From positions 22,376 to 86,375 of the forward strand of contig NZ_JAGQBF010000010.1 in assembly GCF_024345495.1 (NCBI RefSeq): a DNA stretch of 64,000 nt, given 5' to 3'. Shown here in pieces: positions 44,319-52,457 of the stretch (position 1 is its first letter; the number at the start of each line of letters is the position of its first letter). The notes under the pieces are model-generated. The model saw nothing but the letters and a program-made list of their open reading frames with translations, made no database searches and was not told the origin of the DNA. The DNA is from Synechococcus sp. RedBA-s. GTDB lineage: Bacteria > Cyanobacteriota > Cyanobacteriia > PCC-6307 > Cyanobiaceae. A program made the translations under genes and the position numbers.

Positions 44319-46316
44319 ATGGTTCTCGCCGATCCCACGGCCCTGGGCGCCGACCCGGCCCGAGGCACAAAGGCCCCTGAGCCGGCAGGCGATGGCTGGA
44401 GCGTGGCCGACAGCAGCCGGCTCTACAGCCTCGACAGCTGGGGTGATCCCTATTTCACGGTCAATGCCCGCGGCCACGTGATGGTGCAGCCCCGGGGAGA
44501 GCGGGGTGGCTGCCTGGATCTGGTGGAGCTGGTGCAGGGCCTCCAGGGGCGCGACCTCAGCCTGCCGCTGCTGATCCGCTTCGACGACATCCTCGAAGAC
44601 CGGCTGGAGCGGCTCCATGCCGCCTTCGAGCGGGCGATCGCCCAGTACGGCTACGCCGGCCGCTACCAGGGCGTCTTTCCGGTGAAATGCAACCAGCAGC
44701 GCCACGTGGTCGAGCAGCTGGTGGAGAGCGGCCGTCAGTGGCATTTCGGCCTGGAGGCCGGCAGCAAGGCCGAGCTGCTGATCGCCCTCTCCCTGGTGGA
44801 CGACCCCGAAGCCCTGCTGATCTGCAACGGCTACAAGGACCAGCGCTACATCGAAACGGCGATCCTGGCCCGCCGGCTGGGCCGGCAGCCGGTGGTGGTG
44901 ATCGAGCAACCCGACGAGGTGGGGCGGATCATCAGCGCCAGCCGCGAGCTTGGGGCCGCCCCCTTGATCGGCGTACGCGCCAAACTCTCTAGCCGCAGCA
45001 CCGGGCGATGGGGCAGCTCGGTAGGGGAGCGCGCCAAGTTTGGCCTCTCAGTGCCGGATCTGCTCGCCACGGTGGAGGCCCTGCGCCAGGCCGATCTGCT
45101 CAGCGAGCTGCGCCTGCTCCACTTCCACGTGGGCAGCCAGATCAACGACATCGCCGTGCTCAAGGACGCCCTGCAGGAGGCGGGCCAGATCTATGTGCAG
45201 CTGGCGGGGCTTGGGGCGCCGATGGGCTATCTCGATGTGGGCGGTGGCCTCGGCATCGACTACGACGGCAGCCGTACCGCCACCGCCGCCTCCACCAACT
45301 ACTCCCTGCAGAACTACGCCAACGACGTGGTGGCCACCGTGCGGGAGTGCTGCGAACCCCGCTCTGTGCCGCTGCCCACCCTGGTGAGCGAGAGCGGCCG
45401 CGCCATTGCCAGTCATTTCAGCGTGCTCATTTTCGATGTCCTCGGCACCGGCGGGGTGCAGGGGGAGGAGCCGCCGGCGCTGGGGGAGGAACCGCTGATC
45501 GTGCGCAACCTGCGCGACACGCTGGCGACGATCCAGGCCACCGCCCTCAATGCCCCCGGCCAGGTCGATCACCTTCAGGAGGGCTGGAACGATGCCATCA
45601 AGTTCAAGCAGGATGCCCTCTCCGCCTTCCGGCTGGGCTATCTCAGCCTGCCTGAGCGGGGAGCGGCCGAGCAGCTCTACTGGGCCTGCTGCCAGGCCAT
45701 CGCCGCCCAGCTGCAGAGCTGGAGCGCCCCCACCCCCATCCCCGACGACCTCAAGGCGCTGCAGGCCGCGCTGGCGGGCACTTACTACGCCAACCTCTCG
45801 ATCTTTCGTTCCGCTCCCGACACCTGGGCGATCGACCAGCTCTTCCCGGTGATGCCCATCCACCGGCTGGATGAGCGCCCCAGCCGTCTGGGCAGCTTTG
45901 CTGATCTCACCTGCGATTCCGACGGCAAGCTGGCCCGCTTCATCGGCCCCGGCCAGGCCAAGCCCCTGCTGGAGCTGCATGAGCTGCGCGAGGGGGAGCC
46001 CTACTGGATCGGCCTGTTCCTCGGCGGCGCCTACCAAGAGGTGATGGGCAACCTGCACAACCTCTTCGGTAGCACCAATGCGGTCCATATCCGTCTGGGG
46101 GCCAACGGCCGCTACCGGGTCGATCATGTGGTGCGCGGCGACAGCAACGCGGAGGTGCTCAAAGCGATGGAACACGACCCCGAGGCCCTGCTCGAGCGCC
46201 TGCGGGTGGCCAGCGAGGCCGCCATTCACCGCGGCACGCTCACGGTGCCCGATGCCGGCCGGCTGATGGCCCATCTGCAGAACAGCCTGCGCCAGAGCAC
46301 GTACCTGCAAGCCTGA
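44319..46316 (+). CDS. speA: Biosynthetic arginine decarboxylase
   Basis: This 665-residue PLP enzyme decarboxylates arginine to agmatine, the first step of polyamine synthesis. The Schiff-base Lys lies in YQGVFPVKCNQQRHVVE (about 123). Further motifs are FHVGSQINDIAVLKDAL, YLDVGGGLGIDYDGS, SESGRAIASHFSVLIFDV, and FPVMPIHRLDE. Length and layout are those of SpeA. The small cNMP-domain gene starts 12 bases downstream and is probably co-transcribed. Confidence 0.96.
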   Translation: MVLADPTALGADPARGTKAPEPAGDGWSVADSSRLYSLDSWGDPYFTVNARGHVMVQPRGERGGCLDLVELVQGLQGRDLSLPLLIRFDDILEDRLERLHAAFERAIAQYGYAGRYQGVFPVKCNQQRHVVEQLVESGRQWHFGLEAGSKAELLIALSLVDDPEALLICNGYKDQRYIETAILARRLGRQPVVVIEQPDEVGRIISASRELGAAPLIGVRAKLSSRSTGRWGSSVGERAKFGLSVPDLLATVEALRQADLLSELRLLHFHVGSQINDIAVLKDALQEAGQIYVQLAGLGAPMGYLDVGGGLGIDYDGSRTATAASTNYSLQNYANDVVATVRECCEPRSVPLPTLVSESGRAIASHFSVLIFDVLGTGGVQGEEPPALGEEPLIVRNLRDTLATIQATALNAPGQVDHLQEGWNDAIKFKQDALSAFRLGYLSLPERGAAEQLYWACCQAIAAQLQSWSAPTPIPDDLKALQAALAGTYYANLSIFRSAPDTWAIDQLFPVMPIHRLDERPSRLGSFADLTCDSDGKLARFIGPGQAKPLLELHELREGEPYWIGLFLGGAYQEVMGNLHNLFGSTNAVHIRLGANGRYRVDHVVRGDSNAEVLKAMEHDPEALLERLRVASEAAIHRGTLTVPDAGRLMAHLQNSLRQSTYLQA

Positions 46317-46328
46317 GAGGAACACAGC

Positions 46329-46919
46329 ATGTGGGGGGATGAGCCGCAGCTCAAGGTGGTGAGGGAGCGGATGAAACTGCTGCTGGAGATCCACCACCAC
46401 GAGCTGGCACCCGTGCTCCGCCAGGCCGCCGTGGGCGAGCTGGTGATGCGACAGGGGGAACCGGCCGACAGCCTGATGCTGCTCACCAGGGGCAAGGTGG
46501 CGATCCAGATCCGGCTGATCGAAGCTGAACCCCACACCCTCGCCGTGATCGAAGCCGAGGAATTACTTGGAGAGATGGGGCTGTTCGGTTCAGGTCAGCA
46601 CTCCGCCGATGTGCGGGTGGTGGAGGGACCCGCCGAGCTGGTGGAGGTGAGTGGCGACAACTTCCTCAAGACCCTGCTCTTCGATATCGACTTGGCCATG
46701 GAGATGCTGGCTCTGGTGAGCCAGCGCTGCATGCGCAGCAATGAGGTGATCGGTCTGCTGCTGGATGGCATCGCCGCCAGCGAGCGGGGCGACAGCGATC
46801 AACTGGACCGGCTGAAGACGGAGATCAAGCCGCTCAACTACTGCCTGAGCAAGGCGATGGACCGGTTACAGCTGATGGCCCGAGGCCGCTACAGCCAGCC
46901 AACCGGATCCGCTGGCTGA
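46329..46919 (+). CDS. Single-domain cyclic-nucleotide-binding protein
   Basis: This 196-residue protein has a cyclic-nucleotide-binding domain at about 20-125 and a C-terminal helical region, but no DNA-binding or kinase domain. Strands read VMRQGEPADSLMLLTRGKVA and the phosphate-binding loop is LLGEMGLFGSGQHSADVRVV. The Arg that normally grips the phosphate (R-S/T-A) is His here, so ligand binding may be weak or changed. The gene follows speA by 12 bases. Confidence 0.8.
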   Translation: MWGDEPQLKVVRERMKLLLEIHHHELAPVLRQAAVGELVMRQGEPADSLMLLTRGKVAIQIRLIEAEPHTLAVIEAEELLGEMGLFGSGQHSADVRVVEGPAELVEVSGDNFLKTLLFDIDLAMEMLALVSQRCMRSNEVIGLLLDGIAASERGDSDQLDRLKTEIKPLNYCLSKAMDRLQLMARGRYSQPTGSAG

Positions 46920-46926
46920 GTCCTGC

Positions 46927-47337
46927 TCAACGCGGAAAGCTCTGCAGCAGACCGCCGGAGCCCACTGGAGCCAAGGTGACAAGAATCAGCACCCAGATCA
47001 TTTTGCAGACCATGTGCAGCAGTTGATCCACCCCCATCCCATAGCGGTGGCGACACTTGCCGTAATCGATCAGGGCGTGGAGACCCCATTCCGCCAGACC
47101 GAGCCAGACCACACCGGTGAGCCAGGTGACCACAAAGGCATGGATGCCGGAGTGGGCCAGCAACCACCAGGGCCAGGGGAGGGTTTGATCTTTGCCCGGA
47201 CACTTCTCCACCGCCATGCGGTCACTCTGGAGGCCAAAATCGGCAACGAAGTGGCCCATGGCCAGGAGGGCAAAGAGCCCGAAGCCGGAGATGACCTGGG
47301 CGCCGTCTGAAGGCATCACTGGGATTAGAGATACCAT
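46927..47337 (-). CDS. DUF3307-like membrane protein
   Basis: This is a 136-residue membrane protein with about four helices. GLFALLAMGHFVADFGLQSD contains the family His-x-x-x-D/Q pattern. It continues with WWLLAHSGIHAFVVTWLTG, then EWGLHALIDYGKCRHRYG. These His/Asp-rich helices are typical of DUF3307. Function unknown to me. It is convergent with the cNMP-domain gene, 8 bases apart. Confidence 0.75.
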   Translation of the reverse strand: MVSLIPVMPSDGAQVISGFGLFALLAMGHFVADFGLQSDRMAVEKCPGKDQTLPWPWWLLAHSGIHAFVVTWLTGVVWLGLAEWGLHALIDYGKCRHRYGMGVDQLLHMVCKMIWVLILVTLAPVGSGGLLQSFPR

Positions 47338-47343
47338 CAGCTT

Positions 47344-47363
47344 GCCCCCTCACGGGCGGGGGC
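47344..47363 (-). terminator. Short GC stem-loop after the SIMPL gene
   Basis: GCCCCC at 47344-47349 pairs with GGGGGC at 47358-47363 around an 8-base loop. It lies about 40 bases downstream of the SIMPL-domain gene end on the minus strand. There is no clear T-run. Confidence 0.25.
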
Positions 47364-47402
47364 TGCTGGGTGCATGGTCACGGATTGGCCCTGGAGGAAC
47401 CT

Positions 47403-48107
47403 TCATCGGGCACAGAAGCGCACCTGCATGTCGAGTCGATCCATCGGGGGAGGCAACTCACCTGCCTCGAAGGGCGGGGGAGCGGAATCCGCCATCATCC
47501 CCTTAGCCAGCATCGGCCGGAATCCGCCGTCGATCTGCACCTCCAGGGGGGTTGGCATGCCTAGACCGATGGCCTCGGCCAGCTGTCTGGCCTGAAGCAG
47601 GGCATCCTGATACGCCAGCCGCAGCAACTGGCGGCGTACGGCGGCATCTCCGGCTTGATCGGCCCTGGGTGACACCGGATTGAGGCGGACACCGGGCAGC
47701 GCCCCCACCTCCCGCACCAGAGCCTGCAGCTGGGCCGGGGCCAGCTCACCGCTCACCTGCAGATTGGCCTCCACAGCCGCCGGGCGCTTCGGGCTCGCTG
47801 GCCGCTCCCAGCTGGACGGTGAACTCACCGCCAGCTCCATCACCTGCAGGCGCTGCAGAGCCTGGCGCACCACGGCCAGGCGCCGCTGCAGCTCTCCCAA
47901 GGCCCCATCCGCCGTGGCCGCCTCCGCCGAGAGCGCCAGGGACACCTTGAGCACGTCGATCGTGCGCTTCTTCTCGGCACTGCCCCTGGCTTCGAGCAGG
48001 GTGCCATCACAACGCAACTGCACCTGCTGGGCCCTCACCGGCGGGGTCAACTGGAGCAGGAGCAAGGCCAGGGGCCATGCCCCTGTGAAGCGACCAGGGC
48101 GAACCAT
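47403..48107 (-). CDS. SIMPL (DUF541) domain protein
   Basis: This is a 234-residue secreted protein. The signal segment is LALLLLQLTPPVRAQQ, followed by a SIMPL domain: LRCDGTLLEARGSAEKKR, DVLKVSLALSAEAATADGAL, QALQRLQVMELAVSS, and a helix with AYQDALLQARQLAEAIGL. The pattern of repeated beta strands with a long helix is typical. Envelope-associated SIMPL proteins have no agreed function. It is divergent from the cyclic-nucleotide channel gene. Confidence 0.82.
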   Translation of the reverse strand: MVRPGRFTGAWPLALLLLQLTPPVRAQQVQLRCDGTLLEARGSAEKKRTIDVLKVSLALSAEAATADGALGELQRRLAVVRQALQRLQVMELAVSSPSSWERPASPKRPAAVEANLQVSGELAPAQLQALVREVGALPGVRLNPVSPRADQAGDAAVRRQLLRLAYQDALLQARQLAEAIGLGMPTPLEVQIDGGFRPMLAKGMMADSAPPPFEAGELPPPMDRLDMQVRFCAR

Positions 48108-48270
48108 GGGCTAACGGTGGCAAAGAACGAAGGTGAAGGCAGAGCGAGCGGCCAGGCCTGGAAAGGCTTCCAGAAAGCGAAACCGCTGCGGCCATCCCAC
48201 CTATCCTGCTGTGTGGGCTCCCCCGGCCATGCCCGGATGCTCTGCGTCCCATTGACCGCTGAACTTCAGG

Positions 48271-49749
48271 ATGCCGTTGCTGGAGGTATGGGTCACAGCC
48301 ATCGTCACGGTGGTTCTGCTGGTGCCCCTGCAGCTCCTGATCCTGCGACTGCGGCTGCCGAAGCTGCCGATTCAGCTGGCCAGCCTGGCGATCCTGAGCT
48401 CGGCGGTGGTGCGCACCCTGCCGCTGATCCTCCTGCCCGCTGACTACCGGGCCTGGATCTCCACCATCGACGAGTTGATGTTCAGCTACCTGGGCATCCG
48501 CATGGCTCTCTGGGGGTTTCTCGAACTTCCAGCAGCCCTGCGTCTGAGGAAAGAACCTGCCCAGATTCTGCTGCAGTTGTTGATGCTGGGTGGAGGCATC
48601 GTGGCCACGGTGATCGTGGTGCAGGAGCAGGCCCGCTTCAATCTGGTCAGCCTGGTCACCACCTCAGCCGTGCTCACCGCCATGCTGGGCCTGGCCGCCC
48701 AGGAGCCCCTCAAGGACCTCTTTGCGGGCCTGGAACTCCAGTTCGATAATGTCTTTTCCGTGGGTGATTTCCTCGATCTGGGAGATGGCACCATGGGTGT
48801 GGTGGTGTCGATCAACTGGCGAGACACCTGCCTGAAGGATGTCACCGGTGCACTGGTGGTGGTGCCCAACACCAAGGTCACCGAAGTGGTGGTGCGCAAC
48901 TACGTGGCCTTTGGTGCCATGGGCAACCGCTTCAACCTCGGCCTCGATTACAGCCTGCCCCCCTCCCAGGCCCGGCAACTGCTGCTGGAGGTGCTCAGCA
49001 AACATCCCCGCGTGCTGGAGAACCCCCCTCCGGCCGTGCGGGTGCAGGCCTTCGCCGACAGTGCCATCACCTACGACATCATCGCCTTCCAGCCACCGGG
49101 GAACCTCGGTGACATGCTCGACCTGCGCAGTGAACTGCTGGAGCAGATCTGGTTCAGCCTGGAGCGCACCGGCCAGTGCGTCCCCTATCCGGTGCGTGAA
49201 CTCCGAGAGAAACGGACCGTCCTTGATGCGGGGCATCCTGACCAGCGCGGCCTTGACCAACGGCGCGCCCTGCTCAGCCGCAACTCGCTCTTCGGTGACC
49301 TCAGCGAGGAGGAAATGCACCAGCTGGCCAGGACCACCCGCTGTCTGCGCTTTGCGCCAGGGGAAGTGGTGGTGCGCGAGGGCAACCGAGGTGATTCCCT
49401 TTTCCAGGTTGTTCAGGGAATGGTCGAGGTGCTCAAGGACCAGGAGGATGCGGAACCGTTCCAGGTGACCTGCCTGAAACCCGGCGATGTCTTCGGTGAG
49501 ATGTCAATGCTCGCCGACAGCCAGCGCAGCGCCACCGTCCGGGCACTGGAGGAATGCCAGCTTCTGGAGGTCTCACGCACCAGCCTGGGTCCCTTGCTGA
49601 TTCAGAACCCGCCGCTGATGGACCGAATGGCCCACCTGGTGAGCCAACGCCGCGGCGAGCTGGAGGGGATGGAGAGGGACAAGGTGAAGCAGCATGAGAA
49701 TCAGCTGCTCAAGCGCATGAAGCAGCTGTTCGAGACTCTGACTCTGTGA
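48271..49749 (+). CDS. MscS-type channel with cyclic-nucleotide-binding domain (bCNG type)
   Basis: This 492-residue channel has membrane helices at about 5-25, 30-50, 80-95 and 105-125, then an MscS domain with TAMLGLAAQEPLKDLFAGLE as pore/lower lip. A CRP-like domain lies at about 345-460: FAPGEVVVREGNRGDSLFQV, PGDVFGEMSMLADSQRSATV, with Glu and Arg of the phosphate-binding cassette both present. This architecture is the bacterial cyclic-nucleotide-gated channel family. It faces a convergent FecR-cyclase-glutaminase cluster and is a likely target of its cAMP. A perfect 12-bp stem-loop closes the gene. Confidence 0.88.
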   Translation: MPLLEVWVTAIVTVVLLVPLQLLILRLRLPKLPIQLASLAILSSAVVRTLPLILLPADYRAWISTIDELMFSYLGIRMALWGFLELPAALRLRKEPAQILLQLLMLGGGIVATVIVVQEQARFNLVSLVTTSAVLTAMLGLAAQEPLKDLFAGLELQFDNVFSVGDFLDLGDGTMGVVVSINWRDTCLKDVTGALVVVPNTKVTEVVVRNYVAFGAMGNRFNLGLDYSLPPSQARQLLLEVLSKHPRVLENPPPAVRVQAFADSAITYDIIAFQPPGNLGDMLDLRSELLEQIWFSLERTGQCVPYPVRELREKRTVLDAGHPDQRGLDQRRALLSRNSLFGDLSEEEMHQLARTTRCLRFAPGEVVVREGNRGDSLFQVVQGMVEVLKDQEDAEPFQVTCLKPGDVFGEMSMLADSQRSATVRALEECQLLEVSRTSLGPLLIQNPPLMDRMAHLVSQRRGELEGMERDKVKQHENQLLKRMKQLFETLTL

Positions 49750-49775
49750 TGAGCGCCTCAGGCTGAGGCGCTCAT
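49749..49775. terminator. Bidirectional terminator stem-loop
   Basis: ATGAGCGCCTCA at 49749-49760 pairs perfectly with TGAGGCGCTCAT at 49764-49775, leaving a 3-base loop. It lies between the convergent channel and FecR genes, beginning within the channel's stop codon. It probably ends both transcripts. Confidence 0.6.
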
Positions 49776-49795
49776 TGCCTGGGGCTGGAGACTGT

Positions 49796-50509
49796 TCAGC
49801 TGGCGTCGTAGCACTCCGAGAAGGCGTCCTTGATCTGAGTGCTCTTGCCTAGCTGACTCTGACCGGAGGTGTGCAGGCTCAGCAGGGCCTGGTACTGGCT
49901 GCGGCTGAGCTTGCCCTGGCTGACGAATTCGCCGTCGGGCGAGAAACGGGCCACTTCACAGCGACAGACGTAGGTGGTGTTGCCCGAGGGATCACCGGCT
50001 GCAGCCGCAGAGGAGCCCGAAGGGGTGGAGTCCTGCTTCTCCTCGTAGCCCGCCTCAGGGCCCACGTAACCCTGCCCCTCCAGCACCACGAAATCGAACA
50101 GGCCGTCGTCAGCGCGGGTGAGGACGTAGGTGGTGCCCTTCACCCCCAGCACCTTGGTGCCGAGGCAGGCCTTCTGGGGGCCGCTCACCAGCACGGCTCC
50201 CTTGCTGAGGCGGAAGCAGGCATTGCCGAGGGTGATCACACTGGATCGACCCATGAAGCCCGTGGCGGTTTTGTCGAAGAGGAGCTCGGCGCGGCTCTTG
50301 CCAGTACGAACCTGCTGGCCGGCGCGGGCCACTTCATTGACCCGGGCAGCCTTGTTGTCGATGTAGACCTGATTGCCATCCACCAGTCTCTTGATGGTGG
50401 CCTGCTCGAAGGCTGCTGCACTGATCGGGGCGGCAGGTGCCATCAGCACGGCCTGCAACAGGCCAATCTGAAGGAAGCCGCCAAACGCTGCGACAAGGCG
50501 ATGGTCCAT
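49796..50509 (-). CDS. FecR-domain secreted protein 3
   Basis: This 237-residue protein has a signal region (hydrophobic about 5-33) and a FecR beta domain. Motifs are TIKRLVDGNQVYIDNKAARV, RSSVITLGNACFRLSKGAVL, and VLGVKGTTYVLTRADDGLFD. Cys98 and Cys115 match the spacing of the pair in FecR protein 1 (40274), and VCRCEVARFSPDGEF adds two more cysteines. It follows cyclase 3 by 30 bases and is the last gene of that transcription unit. The three FecR-cyclase pairs suggest a functional link. Confidence 0.82.
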   Translation of the reverse strand: MDHRLVAAFGGFLQIGLLQAVLMAPAAPISAAAFEQATIKRLVDGNQVYIDNKAARVNEVARAGQQVRTGKSRAELLFDKTATGFMGRSSVITLGNACFRLSKGAVLVSGPQKACLGTKVLGVKGTTYVLTRADDGLFDFVVLEGQGYVGPEAGYEEKQDSTPSGSSAAAAGDPSGNTTYVCRCEVARFSPDGEFVSQGKLSRSQYQALLSLHTSGQSQLGKSTQIKDAFSECYDAS

Positions 50510-50539
50510 GAAGCGTAGAAGTAAGCGATCAAATGCAGG

Positions 50540-52444
50540 CTAGCTCTGATTCTGCTCATAAAACTCCCTCGGTTGCATCGTGAACACCACCTGCCCCCCC
50601 TGGCCGCGGATCTCGAACTCGCCCACCCGCTCCAGGTCCCATTCGGGCTTGGCGTACTCGGCCACAACACGGCTGAGGATGATGTCACGTCCCGACTGCT
50701 TGGCCACACCCTCCAGGCGGCTGGCCATGTTGACCGTGTCACCGATCACGGTGTAATCCATGCGCGAGGCGCAGCCGATGTTGCCGCTGATCACAGGCCC
50801 TGCGCTCAGGATCATCACCTGCTCCCAGGGGTCCTTGCCCTGGTCGGCCCAGCGTTGGTTCAGGGCCTCCATCTGGTCCTGAAGCTCCAGAATCGCCTCC
50901 AGCGCCGACTGCACTTCCACCGCCATTCCCCTGTTCAGGGGCACCCCGAAGACGGCCAGCACCGCATCTCCCATGTACTTGTCGATGATCGCTCCCTTGC
51001 TCTGAAGGGTATCCACGACAACAGCGAAGTACTCATTGAGTTGTTGCACCAGTTGGCTGGCTTTGCCCTCCTGGCTCATCTGGGTGCTGCGCTGGGTGAA
51101 GCCGCGCACATCGCAGATGAACACCACCACCTCCGAGACCTTCCCCCCCAGTAGTTCATCGGCCTCCTCCGGCTGGCTGGCGATCTGGGCCGCCACCGCC
51201 GGTGAGAGGTAGCGCTCCAGCATCCGGCGCAGACGCAGGCGATTCCACTGCAGGCGCACCGTGGCATCGCCGGCACTGACCAGACCGGTGGCGAAGGTGA
51301 AGGCGGACAGTCCGAGCAGGCCGATGCCGGCCCCGGTGGTGCTCAGCAGGATCAGCCCCATGAGCACAATCCCCCCTGCCAGCAGTGTCAGGGCACCGAG
51401 CCGCAGCTGCGGCTTCTCAGTTCTGGTGCTGGCCAGCCCCAGAGCCAGCACCCACAGGCCTAGCAAAGGGGCCAGGTACCAGGCGAGAGGGGGGATGTAG
51501 AGGGCCCGGCCCTCCAGCCGGTTGGCGATCTCGGCAGCGTGAATCTCGACTCCAGGCATGCCCTCAGCACCCGCGAAGGCTGTCCGGTGGATGTCCTGGA
51601 GCACGCTGGCGGTGGGCCCGATCAGCACCACCTGATTGCGGAAGGCGCCCTGGTCGTTGAGGCGGGCGAAGCTGCCCGACTCCAGCACTTCCCAGATCGA
51701 GATCGTGGGAATCGTGCGGGGCGGGCCATAGGGGTCGACCAGGGGCCGCCAGTTGGCGAGGATCGGCGGTGGAGGGATCTCCGCCAGCCGGCCCTTGGCG
51801 ATCAGCTGGCTAGAAAGTCCAGGTGGCACATCCAGCATCCCCGAGGTCCGCAGCTGCGCGGCATAGGTGCTGGGGCGCAGGCGGATGTAGCCATCGGGAT
51901 CCTGCAGGCCATTGAGCAGCCCCGAACTGCTGGGCCCGGCAGCTTCGCTCAGGAAGGGCATGGCGGAGCTGAGGGTGAGGCCCCCCACCCGGCCGCGGCT
52001 CTCGAACACCTGGGCCCCGAGCACCACCCGGCCGGTGTGGCGGCGGAGGGCCGTGGCGAGGGCAGCGTCATCATCCGGGCCATGGCTGCTGGGGGCATCG
52101 AAGAGAAGGTCGAAACCCACCGCCCGGGCACCGGCGGAGAAGAGGCGGTCCAGCACCCGGTCGTAGATCGCCCGCGGCCAAGGCCAGTTCGTCAGGCGGC
52201 GCAGCTCCTTGTCCTGGCTGAGGTCGGCGTTCTGCCCCTGCACGAGGCTGTAGTCGTCGATGCCCACGATCACCACCCCGGAGGGGGGCTTGCGCGGACC
52301 ACGCAGCTCCTGACTGCGGGAGGAGAGATCCAGCTGCCAGCGCTCGTAGAGATCGGGGAAGAGCCCAAAGCCGAGGGCACAGGCGCTGGCCCAGGCCACG
52401 AACACCCCGTAACGCCGCAGCCAGGTGACCGCTCTGGGTGTCAT
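50540..52444 (-). CDS. CHASE2-domain adenylate cyclase 3
   Basis: This 634-residue receptor cyclase has CHASE2 at about 35-320 (GVVIVGIDDYSLVQGQNADL), three transmembrane helices at about 322-400 and a class III cyclase domain. Metal-binding Asp is in VVFICDVRGFTQRS. The second site is in DKYMGDAVLAVFG, and the nucleotide segment YTVIGDTVNMASRL has the adenine-type Thr. All catalytic residues are kept. It starts 13 bases after the glutaminase-STAS-cNMP gene and is followed by FecR protein 3, so the unit couples glutaminase, cyclase and FecR. Confidence 0.88.
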   Translation of the reverse strand: MTPRAVTWLRRYGVFVAWASACALGFGLFPDLYERWQLDLSSRSQELRGPRKPPSGVVIVGIDDYSLVQGQNADLSQDKELRRLTNWPWPRAIYDRVLDRLFSAGARAVGFDLLFDAPSSHGPDDDAALATALRRHTGRVVLGAQVFESRGRVGGLTLSSAMPFLSEAAGPSSSGLLNGLQDPDGYIRLRPSTYAAQLRTSGMLDVPPGLSSQLIAKGRLAEIPPPPILANWRPLVDPYGPPRTIPTISIWEVLESGSFARLNDQGAFRNQVVLIGPTASVLQDIHRTAFAGAEGMPGVEIHAAEIANRLEGRALYIPPLAWYLAPLLGLWVLALGLASTRTEKPQLRLGALTLLAGGIVLMGLILLSTTGAGIGLLGLSAFTFATGLVSAGDATVRLQWNRLRLRRMLERYLSPAVAAQIASQPEEADELLGGKVSEVVVFICDVRGFTQRSTQMSQEGKASQLVQQLNEYFAVVVDTLQSKGAIIDKYMGDAVLAVFGVPLNRGMAVEVQSALEAILELQDQMEALNQRWADQGKDPWEQVMILSAGPVISGNIGCASRMDYTVIGDTVNMASRLEGVAKQSGRDIILSRVVAEYAKPEWDLERVGEFEIRGQGGQVVFTMQPREFYEQNQS

Positions 52445-52457
52445 CGGCGCAGGGAGA

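Noticed and set aside
45048..46535. Long minus-strand open frame over speA
   Set aside because: Opposite to a fully conserved arginine decarboxylase; no family-like sequence.
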